DNA of 64,000 nt from Posidonia oceanica (Eukaryota; Streptophyta; Magnoliopsida; Alismatales; Posidoniaceae), in the NCBI GenBank assembly GCA_037176725.1, contig JAZBRS010000026.1, forward strand, positions 156,499,501-156,563,500. The letters run 5' to 3'. The position numbers and the translations under genes were made by a program. Shown here piece by piece: positions 44,045 through 55,275 of the stretch. The first letter of the stretch is position 1. The number at the start of each line of letters is the position of its first letter. The notes beneath the pieces were generated by a model. The model worked only from the letters and a program-made list of their open reading frames with translations, did not search any database and was not told the DNA's origin.

Positions 44045-47000
44045 TGTAGTAATCCTGAATTCTGATCGTCCATGCACATTACCAAAGCTTGCGTGCACTG
44101 ATCAAAATAGGCTCACTATATGCGGTAGGATCCTAGGGAAGAAACTCGACTCGGAAACGCTGGCAAAAGAAAAGAAAAGAAATGACAAGACAATTCGGAG
44201 TCGCCACCGGGTCTATTGAATTGGAAGACAAGGAAAACCAGGAGGTAAAGCATGAAAAGACATGCTGAACCGGATGCAAGGGGAGGTCAAGAGATACAAC
44301 GCTAATCCAAGCTATGCTATGCTACTATGCTATGCTATGCTATGCTATGCTATGACTCAAGCCTAGGATAAGGGAAAGGTCGATGCGAGCCAAGAGAAAG
44401 GGCAAGGACTCTTGTTACGCACGGGAAAGGTGTTAGGCACCTCGATACGTTCGAGAGTCGGTCTTTCTTAGGCAATCTTGCGCTTATGCAGGGAATTGCT
44501 AGCCTAATGCCTAAATGCCTTAAATGCTTATCTATTATGCAAGGGAAATAAACGTACTATCTAAGTACTCAGCCACACTGCTAGTGTTCCGAATTGGGCG
44601 GACCCTGGTTCGTGAGAACTCCTAAGCAGTAAGCATCACGGCCTTATATGCAGATGCAAGCGATAAAACAAAACGGCGGGAAAACCAAGCAATGCGAGCG
44701 ACATGCAAGCAATAAAGTAAAACAGGCGCAGAAAACGATGCGAAAAATGCAGGAAATACTGCAAAGCGCGCAAAACGATGCAAAAGGCGGAAAGCAATGC
44801 AAAGGGGTGCGAAAAACCATGCAAAGGAGCGGGAAAACAATGCAAAATGCAGAAAACGGGGCAAAGTGTGGAAAAAGAGGCAAAGTGGGGTGCGAAATCA
44901 AAACAGAGGGGTGGGCAACATGCATTGGGCTTGCAGCAAGCCAAAGAAGCGATAAAACGCAAGAAACGTCGAACGAAACGAAATCTACGCTTTAAAACGG
45001 CTGTCAGCCATCTACAAGCGTTGGACGCTGGAAACACCAGCGTCCAACGTTGGATGCTGGGAGAGCCCGCGTCCAACACCTGCTGCAGACAGACAGCATG
45101 CATTTTTTGGGAAACCTTGTATTCTAACTATATGGATGCAATACAGATGCAAATATGCAACTAAATGGGTGATAAACATGCAAATCTAACCTAACAGAAG
45201 ATCAGAGGAAGAATCAAAACAAGGAGCATGCCAAAATTAAAGATCCAAGCATGCAGGTTGTTGGACGCCTGTAGGCTGGGCGTCCAACGTTAGACGCCAG
45301 AGAGGCTGGCGTCCAACATAGGACAGAAGGCAGAGGGGAGAAGGGAGCATGCAGGTGATAGGTGAGAGTTGGGATCATGCATTTGGGTCACTGGGATTGA
45401 GTATGGAGCAAGCAAGCAAGCAGGGGATGCATAAAATAAGCAATCAAACCTTACCTGTAGTGTGTGCCAGGCCAGAGGCACAACCAGGGCGTTGGACGCG
45501 AGCTAGGTCAGCGTCCAACGTTGGATGCCAACACCAACAGCGTACAATGCTCTGGGAGGCACAACACACAAAAAGCATGCGCAAAAACAAGTAAATAATT
45601 CAAAGAAAATAAATAACAGTTGCTGAAGAAGCTAGGCATGCATAAGAACATCGGAAGCCAGCAAATAAACAAGATCAGAGAGGCATGCAGGCTTTAAACA
45701 AATGCATGAGAGGCCAGGACGTTGGACGCTAGAGCCAGTAGCGTCCAACGTTGGATGCTGAAGGCTCTGGCGTCGAATGACCCAGACCTGTAGGCTCACC
45801 TGTTCTAAAGGGGGAGCTCAGCTCTACCCCACCTATATGCATGCAAACGCATTAAAAGCATGTAAGAGCTAACAGGAGCATGCAAAGGAGGCATGGCAAG
45901 CATTTAATACAAGGAGGCAAGGTAAAAGAAGGCAGGCATATAAGAACATGAGCTTCAAACTTAAAAAAGGAATACATGGCTTAAAGGAATCCTAGCAAGC
46001 CTAAGCATGGTTGCCTTAGGGGCCAGGCATCTCTAAGCATGCATGGATCAAATTATAACATCAAAATTATGCATGGGGTAGGCATGGCAGCAAAGTAAAG
46101 CAGGCAAGGGCGTTGGACGCTAGGTGAACCAGCGTCCAACAAAGACAGAAGACTGACTGATCATTAAGCATGCAAAGGAACTCAAACAAGCATGGAACAA
46201 GCATGGGACAGGCAGATAGGCATGGCACAGCATTAGAGCATTAAAGGAAGCATATGGCATATACTTGCAAAGAGGCATGCAAAGGAAAAGCATGAAAAAG
46301 CATCAAAACCAGGGCAAAGCAAAGCAGGCCATTGGACGCCGGCCTATGCCGCGTCCAACGTTGGACACACCAGTTGGTGCATCCAACACACTGAACTTCC
46401 TTTTGGATGTGAATCACATCCAAAAGGAGCTAAAAGCTTGTAACAAGGCACGTAAACATTCTACCATGCATGCAAGGTCCTATGGGGTAGAAGACTAACC
46501 TTTTTTACGGGCTGGAGTGGCGGCTTCACCTCGATCACCGGAGTTGCAGGTGTGTCCACGGCAACAGGTTCGGCGAGGTCTCCTGGACAGCTCGGAGCGC
46601 CGGAGGAGCTTGCAGCTGGTTGCAGACGAAGATGGGAGTCGCTTCTTGCTCTTGGAAGTGAAAATTCTCTCGTAGGCTTTGTGTGGTGTCAGAGGAAGGC
46701 GTGGGCATTGGCAGGAGGGCGGCGGAGGCGAGGTGGTGGCTGACACGGTCGGCGGAAGACAGGCCTGTCAGTGAGGTGTATGAGAGCTGGTTTTGGGCTG
46801 ATATGGAGGAGATGGGTAGTAAGTGAGGCTTGGAAGGTAGTGGATGGCATGGAGTGGAGGAAGGGACGGGTAGTAAGTGTGGGGAGGCAGTGGAGTGGAC
46901 GGGCGGTGAGCCGAAGGGGGCAGAGCTGCCGCTGCTGCACTCGAGTCGTTGGACGCCAGACCAGAGCGCATCCAACGTTGGATGCCAGACCAGAGCACGT

Positions 47001-47282
47001 CCAACGTTGGACGCTAGCACAGGCCACGTCCAACGTTGGACGTTGCCTGTTCGAGCGTCCAACACACTCAGGTGGCATAAGCTGCAAATGGGCTTAGGTT
47101 TGGACCTAGAAGTGTTGTAAAAATGCAAATAGCTTAGGTAAGGGCTTCTAGGGTTTAGGTGAGGTTTTGGGTTTGGAAATGGGCTAGAAAATGGGTTAGA
47201 AAAGGGAATGCCAATCCAGAGACCACACGAGCCTGCAAAAGAGAACTAGCAACTTCCAGGCTATCAGAATGGGGTGTCTACA
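44045..47282 (-). repeat. Right (5') LTR of element A
   Basis: This 3238-bp LTR begins (plus strand) TGTAGTAATCC and ends GGGGTGTCTACA. It pairs with 9801-12253 plus 35545-36357. Relative to the left copy it lacks one 29-bp hairpin unit at 46140/46141. Confidence 0.92.
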
Positions 47283-47287
47283 CCAGT

Positions 47288-48374
47288 CTGAGGCGTTGGC
47301 CGCTGGTTTTCCAGCATATAACATTGGCCGTTGGTTTTCCAGCAGATAACGTTGGCTGCTGATTTTCCTACGTCTAACGTTGGCCGTTGGTTTTCCAACG
47401 TCTAACGTGGAAGCCCAGTGCCAGCCACAAACTTCCTTATTTGGCCAAATATGAATTTTGTTTTTTGCCTCTTTAGACTCTATTGACCAGTGAAGGTAGT
47501 TAAAACCAGTTTAATGACACTTAATCCAGTTTTAATTGGGGAATATTCCTTTATCCTCGTAGCTGTGCCTCGGAGGTCATTATACGCCGGGATTCCAGCG
47601 TATAATGTTATGCACTGTGGTTCCAGCGTATAACACCTTTGAAACAGGAAATTTTTCTGACTTGGCCTTTGTGTCCATATTTGTTCCTCCCTTGCTTTTA
47701 TAAAAGTAGGGGTACCCCCACAGGGTCAAGGGGTCACAAAAATTAGGTGGGGGGAAAATCAGTGAGAAATTGGGCCAGATGTTTTAGGGTTGGAAATTAG
47801 TGTTTTGAGCTAGAATCTTGAGAGAAATTATATTGATAGAGTTTTGAAAGAGCTTAAGTCTTCTTCCATCTCCAACCATGCCAATGGCGTCTTGCATTCT
47901 ATTGTATACCACCCATATCAAAAGGGGGTTTTCTTTTTAATAGTTTGCATATCATATTTCATTTCATATATTGTTGTAGCTAGGCATTCATTCATAGTTG
48001 CAACCGGGGGGATAAAACCCCTCGGGTAAGTGTTTCTCGCTAATTATTTTATGTCATTTTTGTTTACCTTAGATCACTTACTACACAATATCTCATCTGC
48101 ATCTTTAAATCTATTTTACAAGGAAGAAGAAGAAGAAGAAACTTACCAAACACGGGCACCCTTGGGCAACGCAGGCGTTGTCCCAAGGTAGCTGAACCCG
48201 CAACCATATCACATCTCCCAAGGCGTCTCGAGGGCCAGCAAAAGTGAACCGAGAGTGGAGATCACACCAATTCCATCACCTGTGGAGTGACGGAGTTGGA
48301 TAACAAAAGAGGACCCCGAGAAAGAGCAAATAGACCAAAACGAGCCTCTTCTCCTCCAAAACCCCATATCCACA
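47288..48374 (+). repeat. 3' LTR of element C, second part
   Basis: This resumes after the CCAGT duplication and aligns with 2688-3787, including the TATA box at 47697-47706 and the double hairpin at 47579-47637. It ends ATATCCACA, followed by the ACAGG duplication. Confidence 0.88.
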
Positions 48375-48620
48375 ACAGGTAGCCTTCTCTTCTTCAATGC
48401 GTCCCTCACCTTCTTCATGGCTTTTCGGCCTCTCAGATGGCCGGAAATGCCATGAACACCGGTGGCAAAAGGGAGGAGGTGGGTGTAGCAATCCACGTGC
48501 CCATTTTTAGCTTTGAATGCATGTCCATGTTCGTTATTGCATGCTTTTGCTCACTAGCTATTTAGTTTTCTGTTTTGGATCAATTTGAGCATCGATTCTT
48601 GCTAGGAAGTTTCCCGATCT

Positions 48621-49585
48621 ATTAGACGCACAAACTGGTGCGTTTAACGTTGGACGTGCCCTGTGGCAGCGTTCAACACCCCTGTTATGTTTGCTTAGTT
48701 CATTTCTTTGCTGTTGTGGTTTAAATGTTGTTCCATATGCTTTGATATCTTGCTTGCATTCCCTTATGCATCTGGATGCCATGTTAGGAATCATGCATCG
48801 ATTTTTGGCTTGGTTTCCTTCTTCATTTATTTTAAATAGTCTGCCTGGGTGTTGGACGCTGAGTGTTCCAGCGTTTTATGTAGGACACAGGTCCTCTCAG
48901 CGTCTTACACCCCAATGTGTTTTTTTGCATCTTAATATCTTATGATCGCTTTTATTTGAGATGTTTATCTTCTCCATGTGTGCATGTTGATATCTAGATT
49001 TTCCTTCAGCTATTTGCAGGTTTACATCATGTCTTTTTAACAGTTTGCATGCTAAGTTTTATGCCTTTGCCTTCTCTGTGTTGGACGCTGAGTGCTCCAG
49101 CATTTTATGTAAAACGCTGGGTACTCAAGTGTTTAACAACCTGCTTTGGTTTCAGCCAGTTTTATGCCTGTGTCTTGTTCTTTAAATCTTCTTAGCTTCT
49201 CATCTTGCTTGTCTAGCATGATCTACTTGTCTCCCGTTGTCATATTGCATTTGCTCATGTTTAAATATTTAGCATGCATGCATATCTTTCAAAATCCAGG
49301 TTCAGGTGTTGGACGCTGGGATTCCCAGCTTCCAACATTAGATGCTGGTCATCCCAGCGTTTAACACCCTCTGCCTGTTTAAAATTGTTTCGATGCTTAT
49401 ATTCGATTTCTGAGCTTGTGCTTTGATCTCTTGGCATGATTTTATCTGTCTCTAGCTTTTACATAGCATTAAAACCTCTATTTTCCAAATATGCATCTTT
49501 TCTTGCAGTTTTTTTGTCCCCTGTGTTGGACGCTGGTTGCTCCAGCATTTAACATAGGACGTTGGCTGCTCTAGCATACAACACT
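48621..49585. repeat. Phased double-hairpin modules in the LTR of D
   Basis: Five modules start at 48621, 48851, 49080, 49308 and 49524, spacings of 230, 229, 228 and 216 bp. Each reads like GTGTTGGACGCTG..CCAGCGTTTAAC followed by a second arm pair ending near AACACC. The first module of D is at 1976-2035, the same distance from the LTR start as the large module in A. Confidence 0.8.
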
Positions 49586-50432
49586 TTACAGTTTGCTGCA
49601 CTTTGCTTTTAACGCCGTTCTTGTTTTAGTTGTCGTTTTTTGCACTTTGTCACTTCCAGTACATGCCTTAGCACCCATGCATGCTGCTGGTACCCTGTTT
49701 CTTATTTTACACCTTGCATCGCCTGTTTTCCCGTGGTTTTCCGCCTCGGACTTGTTTTCTGTCGCATGTCGCTATTTGCATTGCATGATTTTATCCGTCA
49801 TTTTGTTTCTCACTTGCATTGCAATTAGGGTGATGATGGTTACTGTCTGGAGTTCTTATGAACCAGGGCACATCTGGTTCAGAACACTAGCAGCGTTGCT
49901 GAGCACATAGATTGCACGTTTAATTTCCATCATGCATCATGACATTTTGAGCATACATTTGAGCATGTAATTATGCATTCATAGCATGGCATAGCATCCC
50001 TCGCCCTCGGGCGTACAGTAAAGGCAAGCAATTGTCGACATTCCTGCATATGCGAGCGAGAAGCCTAGAAAGACCGATTTTGGACGTATTGGGGATGCCT
50101 AACACCTTCCCCGTGCGTAACAGGAGTCTTTACCCTTTCTTTTGGCCTGTAATGACCATTATGCCTTTATCCTAGGCATGAGTCATTTATTTCTGCATAG
50201 CATTGCACCCATTTGCATGTTTTCATGCTTTTCCTTGGTTTTCCTCGTCTCTCGATTTAATAGACTAGGTGGCGACTCCGAATTTGCTTTATCTTTGTTT
50301 TTTCGTCCTTTTTCGATGTTGTCGAGTCGAGTTTCCTTCCTCAGATCCACCGGCTAATAGTGACCTATTCTCGGTCGGTGCGCGCGAACTTTGGCAGTGT
50401 GCATGGACGTACTGATTTTCAGGGTTACTACA

Positions 50433-50963
50433 GTTGGTAACTCCTCTTTGATGTTGGTTTTGTATTATCTGTGAATGCATAGCCAAACTACTTGTTGATT
50501 ATATATGAACTATTCTTTAAAAATATTAATATTAGTAAGACACATGATCTAGAATCTAACAAATATAGTTCTTTGTAAATCTTATGGTTCTCTGTCAAAT
50601 ATGATCCATTTACTGTGCTCTATTTGCTACTCCTTTGCTTGCTACTTCTTTTGTTGATGCATTGCAAGTACATATACTCTGTGCTCAATAAATCTTATAA
50701 TATAGTGTGGTAGTTTATATTTGAGTAGTGTCATATATTTAGTTAAATCTTATACTAAAATGTCTGAGACACTATTTTAGTTCCAACCATACACTAAAAA
50801 TCTAAAAATCTTTTTTTAATAATTAATAGTTCAGCCATATCACAAACTTAATTGCAAACTATATTCTAAAAAATTGACTATATTAGATCGATTAACCTAT
50901 GTCGAGATTGATTTTTTTTCATTGTAACTATTCCTTAGGAAGATAGATTGTGATTTCTTTAAG
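50433..50963. other. AT-rich DNA flanking element D
   Basis: This begins with the right GTTGG duplication of D. It contains no recognised feature before the transposase fragment. Confidence 0.6.
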
Positions 50964-51164
50964 GATAGGAACTGGATGTTTAAGTACAAGAATGGAAATG
51001 AATGAGTTAATAATCCATTTATTGTTGGAGTTGATTGTTTTCTTGAATTTGCATATTGAAAGACTATAGATGGAGGGTCACAAATCTACTATCCATGTAG
51101 CAAGTGCGAGAACAAGTTCTTGTATAAGAGAGACATTGTCAAACACCATATCTTGAAAGAGGGA
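50964..51164 (+). pseudogene. CACTA (En/Spm) transposase-associated domain fragment
   Basis: The frame from GAT 50964 reads DRNWMFKYKNGNE, stop, VNNPFIVGVDCFLEFAY, stop, then YYPCSKCENKFLYKRDIVKH. This follows the transposase-associated domain of plant CACTA elements (R-W-M opening, F..GV..FL.FA, PCSKC zinc-binding motif, V..HI...G). That domain precedes the TNP2-like transposase. Two TGA stops and truncation at 51164 by element E leave a dead fragment. No rest of the transposase is visible. Confidence 0.7.
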
Positions 51165-52304
51165 TGTAACGACCCGTATCGCTACTCACAAGATCCATTA
51201 GCCCAAATAAATTTACACATAGATGAATGATAAATTTACAAATAATTAAAGGCTAATACAGCATCTAAACTACCAGGAACCTGCAGTGGACGGCTACGTG
51301 ACTTCGACTATGTGCACTAAAATGCAAATTGCTACTTGCCTGGACCTGCAACTAAAAACCACAAGAAAACGCATGAGTGACCAGAAATGTCACCTAGCAC
51401 ACACTCCACGAAAAACCACACCAAAAAAGGAATAAAACTTTCATTCCAAAACCATTGTATCGTATAATTCCATTATAAATCATTTTTCCCAAAGCCATAA
51501 AGCCAATCTATTGAAATCACTATTCATTTCAAAACTCGTTTATCAATTCACAGGCCTCATTGGCCAAAACTCGCCAAAATGCCACAACACTGCAAAGGTG
51601 GAAAAGCTCAAGGCCTACTCTGGCCAGAAACGTCAAAACCACAAGCCCCATGGGTAGAAAAACACAATGAGTCGTGTTGCTCGGTGCCAAACAACCAACT
51701 CTGGCCCACAAGCAGCCACCGAAGCACACTGCATTGACACGAACATCCATCCTGTGGAGGAGCATGTCTATCTCGGCGTCCTCCCACCTGAAGGAGCCTC
51801 AAAAGCAATCCCTACTTGGGAAAGCTACTCACCCCACCTGGACGAGCAGTCCTCACTCAGGACAAGACCATAGGGCACGCCATATCGGCGCTCAAACTCA
51901 ATGCTCGAACCCCACAGGGCTCCTCTACACACAAGCGAGTCTCGGCACCTGTAACCACCAGTGTATCGAAATAGCAACACAGAGGTATCATACCTTCTGT
52001 GTGCGTTGCACGATACTCCTAGGTACAGACAACACCTCGACCCACAGACCTCAACCTAGGTGATGTGCCCGACACACCAGGAACGTCGTCACATTCCCAG
52101 GTCCTGACAACATGATTCCCCAGGTTTCGGCCCACAACAAAACCATGGCAAAACTCCTTTGAAAACACATCCCTATTTTCCTCAGAAATCGTTTTCAAAT
52201 CATTTTCATATCACCAGACAATCTACGAAGCCAAAGCATTAATTAACATTAATTATACTAATTAAAAACCCATCCAAAAACACCTCTGGAATAAACTAAA
52301 GTCT

Positions 52305-52520
52305 GGATTGGCAAACCGAAATGGGTCGGTCGACCGGACTAGAGGTTTGTGCTCACTTCCAGGTTCATATTCGGCAGACCGAAATGGGTTCGATCAACCG
52401 AACTAGTCGTTGTCCCAGCATGCCAGAATGGGTCAGTTGACTGAACCTAGGCATTGTCATACCCGATAGCTTAATTGGCAAATTGAATGAATTCGGTCGA
52501 TCGAACCTGGGCTCAAAAGC
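52305..52520. repeat. ~70-bp degenerate repeat in the LTR of E
   Basis: About three copies read GGCA(A/G)ACCGAAATGGGT(C/T)GG followed by a GGTCGACC-like palindrome and GAACTAG or similar. They are diverged from each other. Confidence 0.65.
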
Positions 52521-53300
52521 ATTCTCAGTTGTAGGTTCGGCACATCGAAGAAAATCAGCATGCCAAATCAGGCGAATGCAGAAAAATAGGGGCTCAACCC
52601 AAAATGCCAATCCTTCATAAATCCAAACCAAAACTAGCATGCAATATACCAAAATGGAGATATTGAAACAAGCATTCCTTTGGCACAAGAATCACTCCAT
52701 TCCATAGTATAAAACTCTCGGATTCTTAGAAAAACCATTAATTGAATAGTATAAACCAAAACTAAATAACTTCGACTAAAAATCACATAATCTACCAAAA
52801 ATCACAAAACCACTTTCATCATGCTCAAATCATCACAAGCAATCCAAATACATGGTTTTTATCTAATTTAGTAGAGATTTGTGGAATGTGCACCTCTTGG
52901 ACGATTCCCAGAGATTCCACCACCACTGACGATTCAAAGCACCATCGGCCACTACCTCACGTTCCGGAGCTCCTCGTGGCCACGGGATCGATGATCGGAG
53001 CTTGCCACACCTCAAGGAAGACGATCGGCACTCTCCATCTCCACACAGGCATAGGGAGAAGGTCGGTCGATGATTGCACCAGCACCACTCAGTGCCTCAC
53101 TCTTTCACCACATGAAGGAGGAGGAGAAGAAGAGGAAGGGGAAAGAGGAGTAAGGAGGAGAGGAAAAGGAGGGTAGGGGAAGAAAGAGGAGAAGAGGGCG
53201 AGGAAGGAGGTCGGTGCTCATTCTCTCTCTCCACTGCTCGAGAGAGATGGCGGGAAAAGGAGAGGAGGTGGCTTACGGAGAACACTTCTCTCCCTCTCTC

Positions 53301-53309
53301 TTATAAAGC
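53301..53309 (-). promoter_or_regulatory. TATA box candidate in the LTR of E
   Basis: On the minus strand GGCTTTATAAGAGAGAGGG, a TATA word followed by a purine-rich stretch. It sits about 350 bp from the LTR start. Confidence 0.5.
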
Positions 53310-53652
53310 CACAGGACAAAGTGGTAGACGTGCATGCATCAGCTGGTCAAGGAACACATGCAAGGGGCTATGAGTCCACGACCAACCGCTCAACCACGCA
53401 TCAACCACCCCACCACACGAGCACAGCAACCTGTCCTCAACACCCACTCAACCCCACATGAGGCCAACCACACCTCAAGTTACAACAACTTCTCCTCAAG
53501 AGCACAATGCCACCACAAAAGGCCAGAGCCACACACACCAAGCCAACTAATAGACCACAGAAAAAGCCACGCGAGCCAGTAACACCCGTCTACAGTTAAA
53601 AGAATTTATTGAATCTGTATAAATACAAGGAAATGAATTCCCGAGTGTTGCA

Positions 53653-53665
53653 TCCTAACCACCTT
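53653..53665 (-). other. Polypurine tract of element E
   Basis: On the minus strand AAGGTGGTTAGGA lies immediately before the inferred LTR start TGCAACAC, after the conserved GATTTCGAGGGTGAAAT motif of the pol end. Confidence 0.6.
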
Positions 53666-53687
53666 AAAAGAGATTTCACCCTCGAAA

Positions 53688-55275
53688 TCATTGGTAGGCG
53701 AAAAGATATGGATACTGGGCTAGGATAGCATCCTCACGCTCCCAAGTGGCCTCCTCAGCTCCATGATGCTGCCACCGCACATGAACAAGCGGGATCACCT
53801 TGTTCCACAACACTTGTTCCTTTCGGTTGATGATCTGGACAGCATCCTCCATAAAGGACAGATCTTCCTGGAGTACCTCTGGCTGAACTGGAATCACTTG
53901 CGAGACTTCAGCCAGACACTTCCTCAACAAGGAGACATGGAACACGTCATGCATAGATGACAGTTCTGGTGTTCGGGCTAGCTATAAGCAACCTCACCAA
54001 CCCTCTACGTGATCTAGTACAGGCCAATATAGCGGGGACTCAACTTCGCATGCTACCCAAACCTCATCATGCCCTTGGTTGGTGAAACCTTCAGAAACAC
54101 AAAATCCCCCACCAGGAATTCCAGTGGTTCCGTCTTTGATCGGCATAGCTCTTCTGCCGACTCTGTGTAGCTACAAGTCTCCTGTAGATCAAATCCACCT
54201 TGTCTGCATACTGTTGCACATTCTCAGGACCAAGAAGCTGTCGTTCTCCTACTTCGCTCCAGCAAAGCGGTGATCTACAAGGCCTACCATACAAGGCTTC
54301 GTATGGCGCCATCCTGATGCTAGAGTGATAATTGTTGTTGTAGGTGAACTCAATCAACGACAAGTGGTCCTCCCAACTCCCTTGCAACTCCAAGGCACAT
54401 GCTCTCAGCATATCTTCCAGTGTCTGAATGGTCCTCTCTATCTGGCCATCCATTTGAAGATGAAATGCCATGCTGAAATTAAGCACCGTGCCGAAAGCTT
54501 CCTGTAGAGTCCTCTAGAACTTCGAGGTAAACTGTGTGTCTTTGTCAGACACGATAGACACGGGAACACCATTCAATCGAACAACCTCCGATACATACAG
54601 TTCTGCTAACCGATGCATAGGGAGATTCACCTGCATTGCTAGAAAATGTGCGGACTTGGTTAGCCGATCCACAACCATCCACACGGTGTCATTCTTCCTC
54701 CTGGTATGCGGCAAACCAGTCACAAAATCCATAGATATGTGTTCCCATTTCCACTCAGGGATGTCTAACGGTTGCAAAGTCCCACTATTCTTCTGAAGCT
54801 CCGCCTTGACTAGCTGGCAAGTCATACACTTCACCACATGGTCAGCAACATCTCTCTTCATGCCAGGCCACCAAAAATTCCTCTTTAGGTCCTAGTACAT
54901 CTTCGTACTCCCTGGATAGATGGTGTACTTGGACCGATGAGCTTTGTCTAGTAGTCTCTGTCTGGCCTCCTCATACTAGGGCACATACAAACACAAATCA
55001 AATCTCAACTCTCCATATGTGCCAAGAGAGAAATGAGGCTCTCCTCCAGCCTCCAGCTTCTCAAAAGTCACCTGAACAAAAGGATCTAACTGCTGACAGG
55101 CAATGATGAACTCCACTAGCTTGGGGCGAACAGACAGGTTGGCCACCCAGGCGCCAACCGCTCCCCGAGCTTGCTTCTTGGGCCTGTAACCCACTAAATC
55201 CTCCAGCATGGTCCACTCCTTGACCATCAGGCCCGCTATCATGTGCGTACGCGGACTTAGAGCATCGACGACCAC
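53688..55275 (-). pseudogene. Integrase and chromodomain of element E, broken
   Basis: The minus strand reads, in order: an RNase H-integrase linker (DALSPR near 55260); WWPGMKRD and CMTCQ of the integrase zinc domain; catalytic core WEHISMDFVTGLP and VSDKDTQF (two Asp); then HLQMDGQIERTIQTLEDML with the Glu. GEALYGR-type sequence and a GDFVFLKVSPTKG stretch follow. The chromodomain is 53954-53688 (EQVLWNK, PLVHVRWQHHGAEEATWERE). The chromodomain directs integration to particular chromatin in this lineage. Damage: stops at about 54973, 54892-54894, 54514-54516 and in the 53955-54090 stretch, plus frameshifts near 55265, 54110 and 53955. Confidence 0.85.

Larger units (their letters stand above)
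9801..47282 (-). mobile_element. Element A: non-autonomous Tat/Ogre-like retrotransposon, interrupted by element B
   Basis: On the minus strand the LTR starts TGTAGACACCCC (at 47282 and 36357) and ends GGATTACTACA. The target site duplication is CCAGT at 9796-9800 and 47283-47287. A-derived sequence is 9801-12253 plus 35545-47282, about 14.2 kb. The order on the minus strand is 5' LTR (44045-47282), PBS, leader, broken gag, a 4.3-kb non-coding part with stem-loop arrays, PPT, 3' LTR (36357-35545 and 12253-9801). Protease, RT, RNase H and integrase are absent, so it must have been mobilised by enzymes supplied in trans. Confidence 0.9.
2568..48374 (+). mobile_element. Element C: defective Tat-like Ty3/gypsy retrotransposon, interrupted by element A
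   Basis: The element begins TGTAGATACCC at 2568 and ends ATATCCACA at 48374, with target site duplication ACAGG at 2563-2567 and 48375-48379. C-derived sequence is 2568-9800 plus 47288-48374, about 8.3 kb. The order is 5' LTR, PBS-like site, leader, gag remnant, proline/glutamate repeat ORF, integrase C-terminal tail, three tandem arrays, polypurine tract, 3' LTR. Protease, RT, RNase H and most of integrase are missing. In the first 123 bp the two LTRs differ at 7 positions by eye, more than the pairs of A or B, which agrees with C being the host of both. Confidence 0.88.
1692..50432 (+). mobile_element. Element D: solo LTR of a Tat/Ogre-like retrotransposon, split by element C
   Basis: The LTR begins TGTAGACACC at 1692 and ends GGGTTACTACA at 50432. 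It is flanked by the 5-bp duplication GTTGG (1687-1691 and 50433-50437). Only 1692-2567 and 48380-50432 belong to D, about 2.9 kb in all; the rest is the C/A/B nest. No second LTR or internal region is present, so D is a solo LTR left by LTR-LTR recombination. Its ends, its conserved block at 50096-50135, its GGTGGCGACTCCG motif (50268-50280) and its hairpin modules are shared with the LTR of element A, so D belongs to the same lineage. It must be the oldest retroelement of the nest because C is inserted in it. Confidence 0.85.
51165..53652 (-). repeat. 3' LTR of element E
   Basis: About 2.49 kb. On the minus strand it starts TGCAACACTCGGG right after a purine tract and ends GGGTCGTTACA. The start is inferred from the family layout (GATTTCGAGGGTGAAAT, then TTTTAAGG, then TG..). 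The other LTR is not available for confirmation. Confidence 0.7.

Noticed and set aside
53097..53285. Purine-rich frames in the LTR of E
   Set aside because: Low-complexity GGAGAA sequence in an LTR leader, with no protein features.
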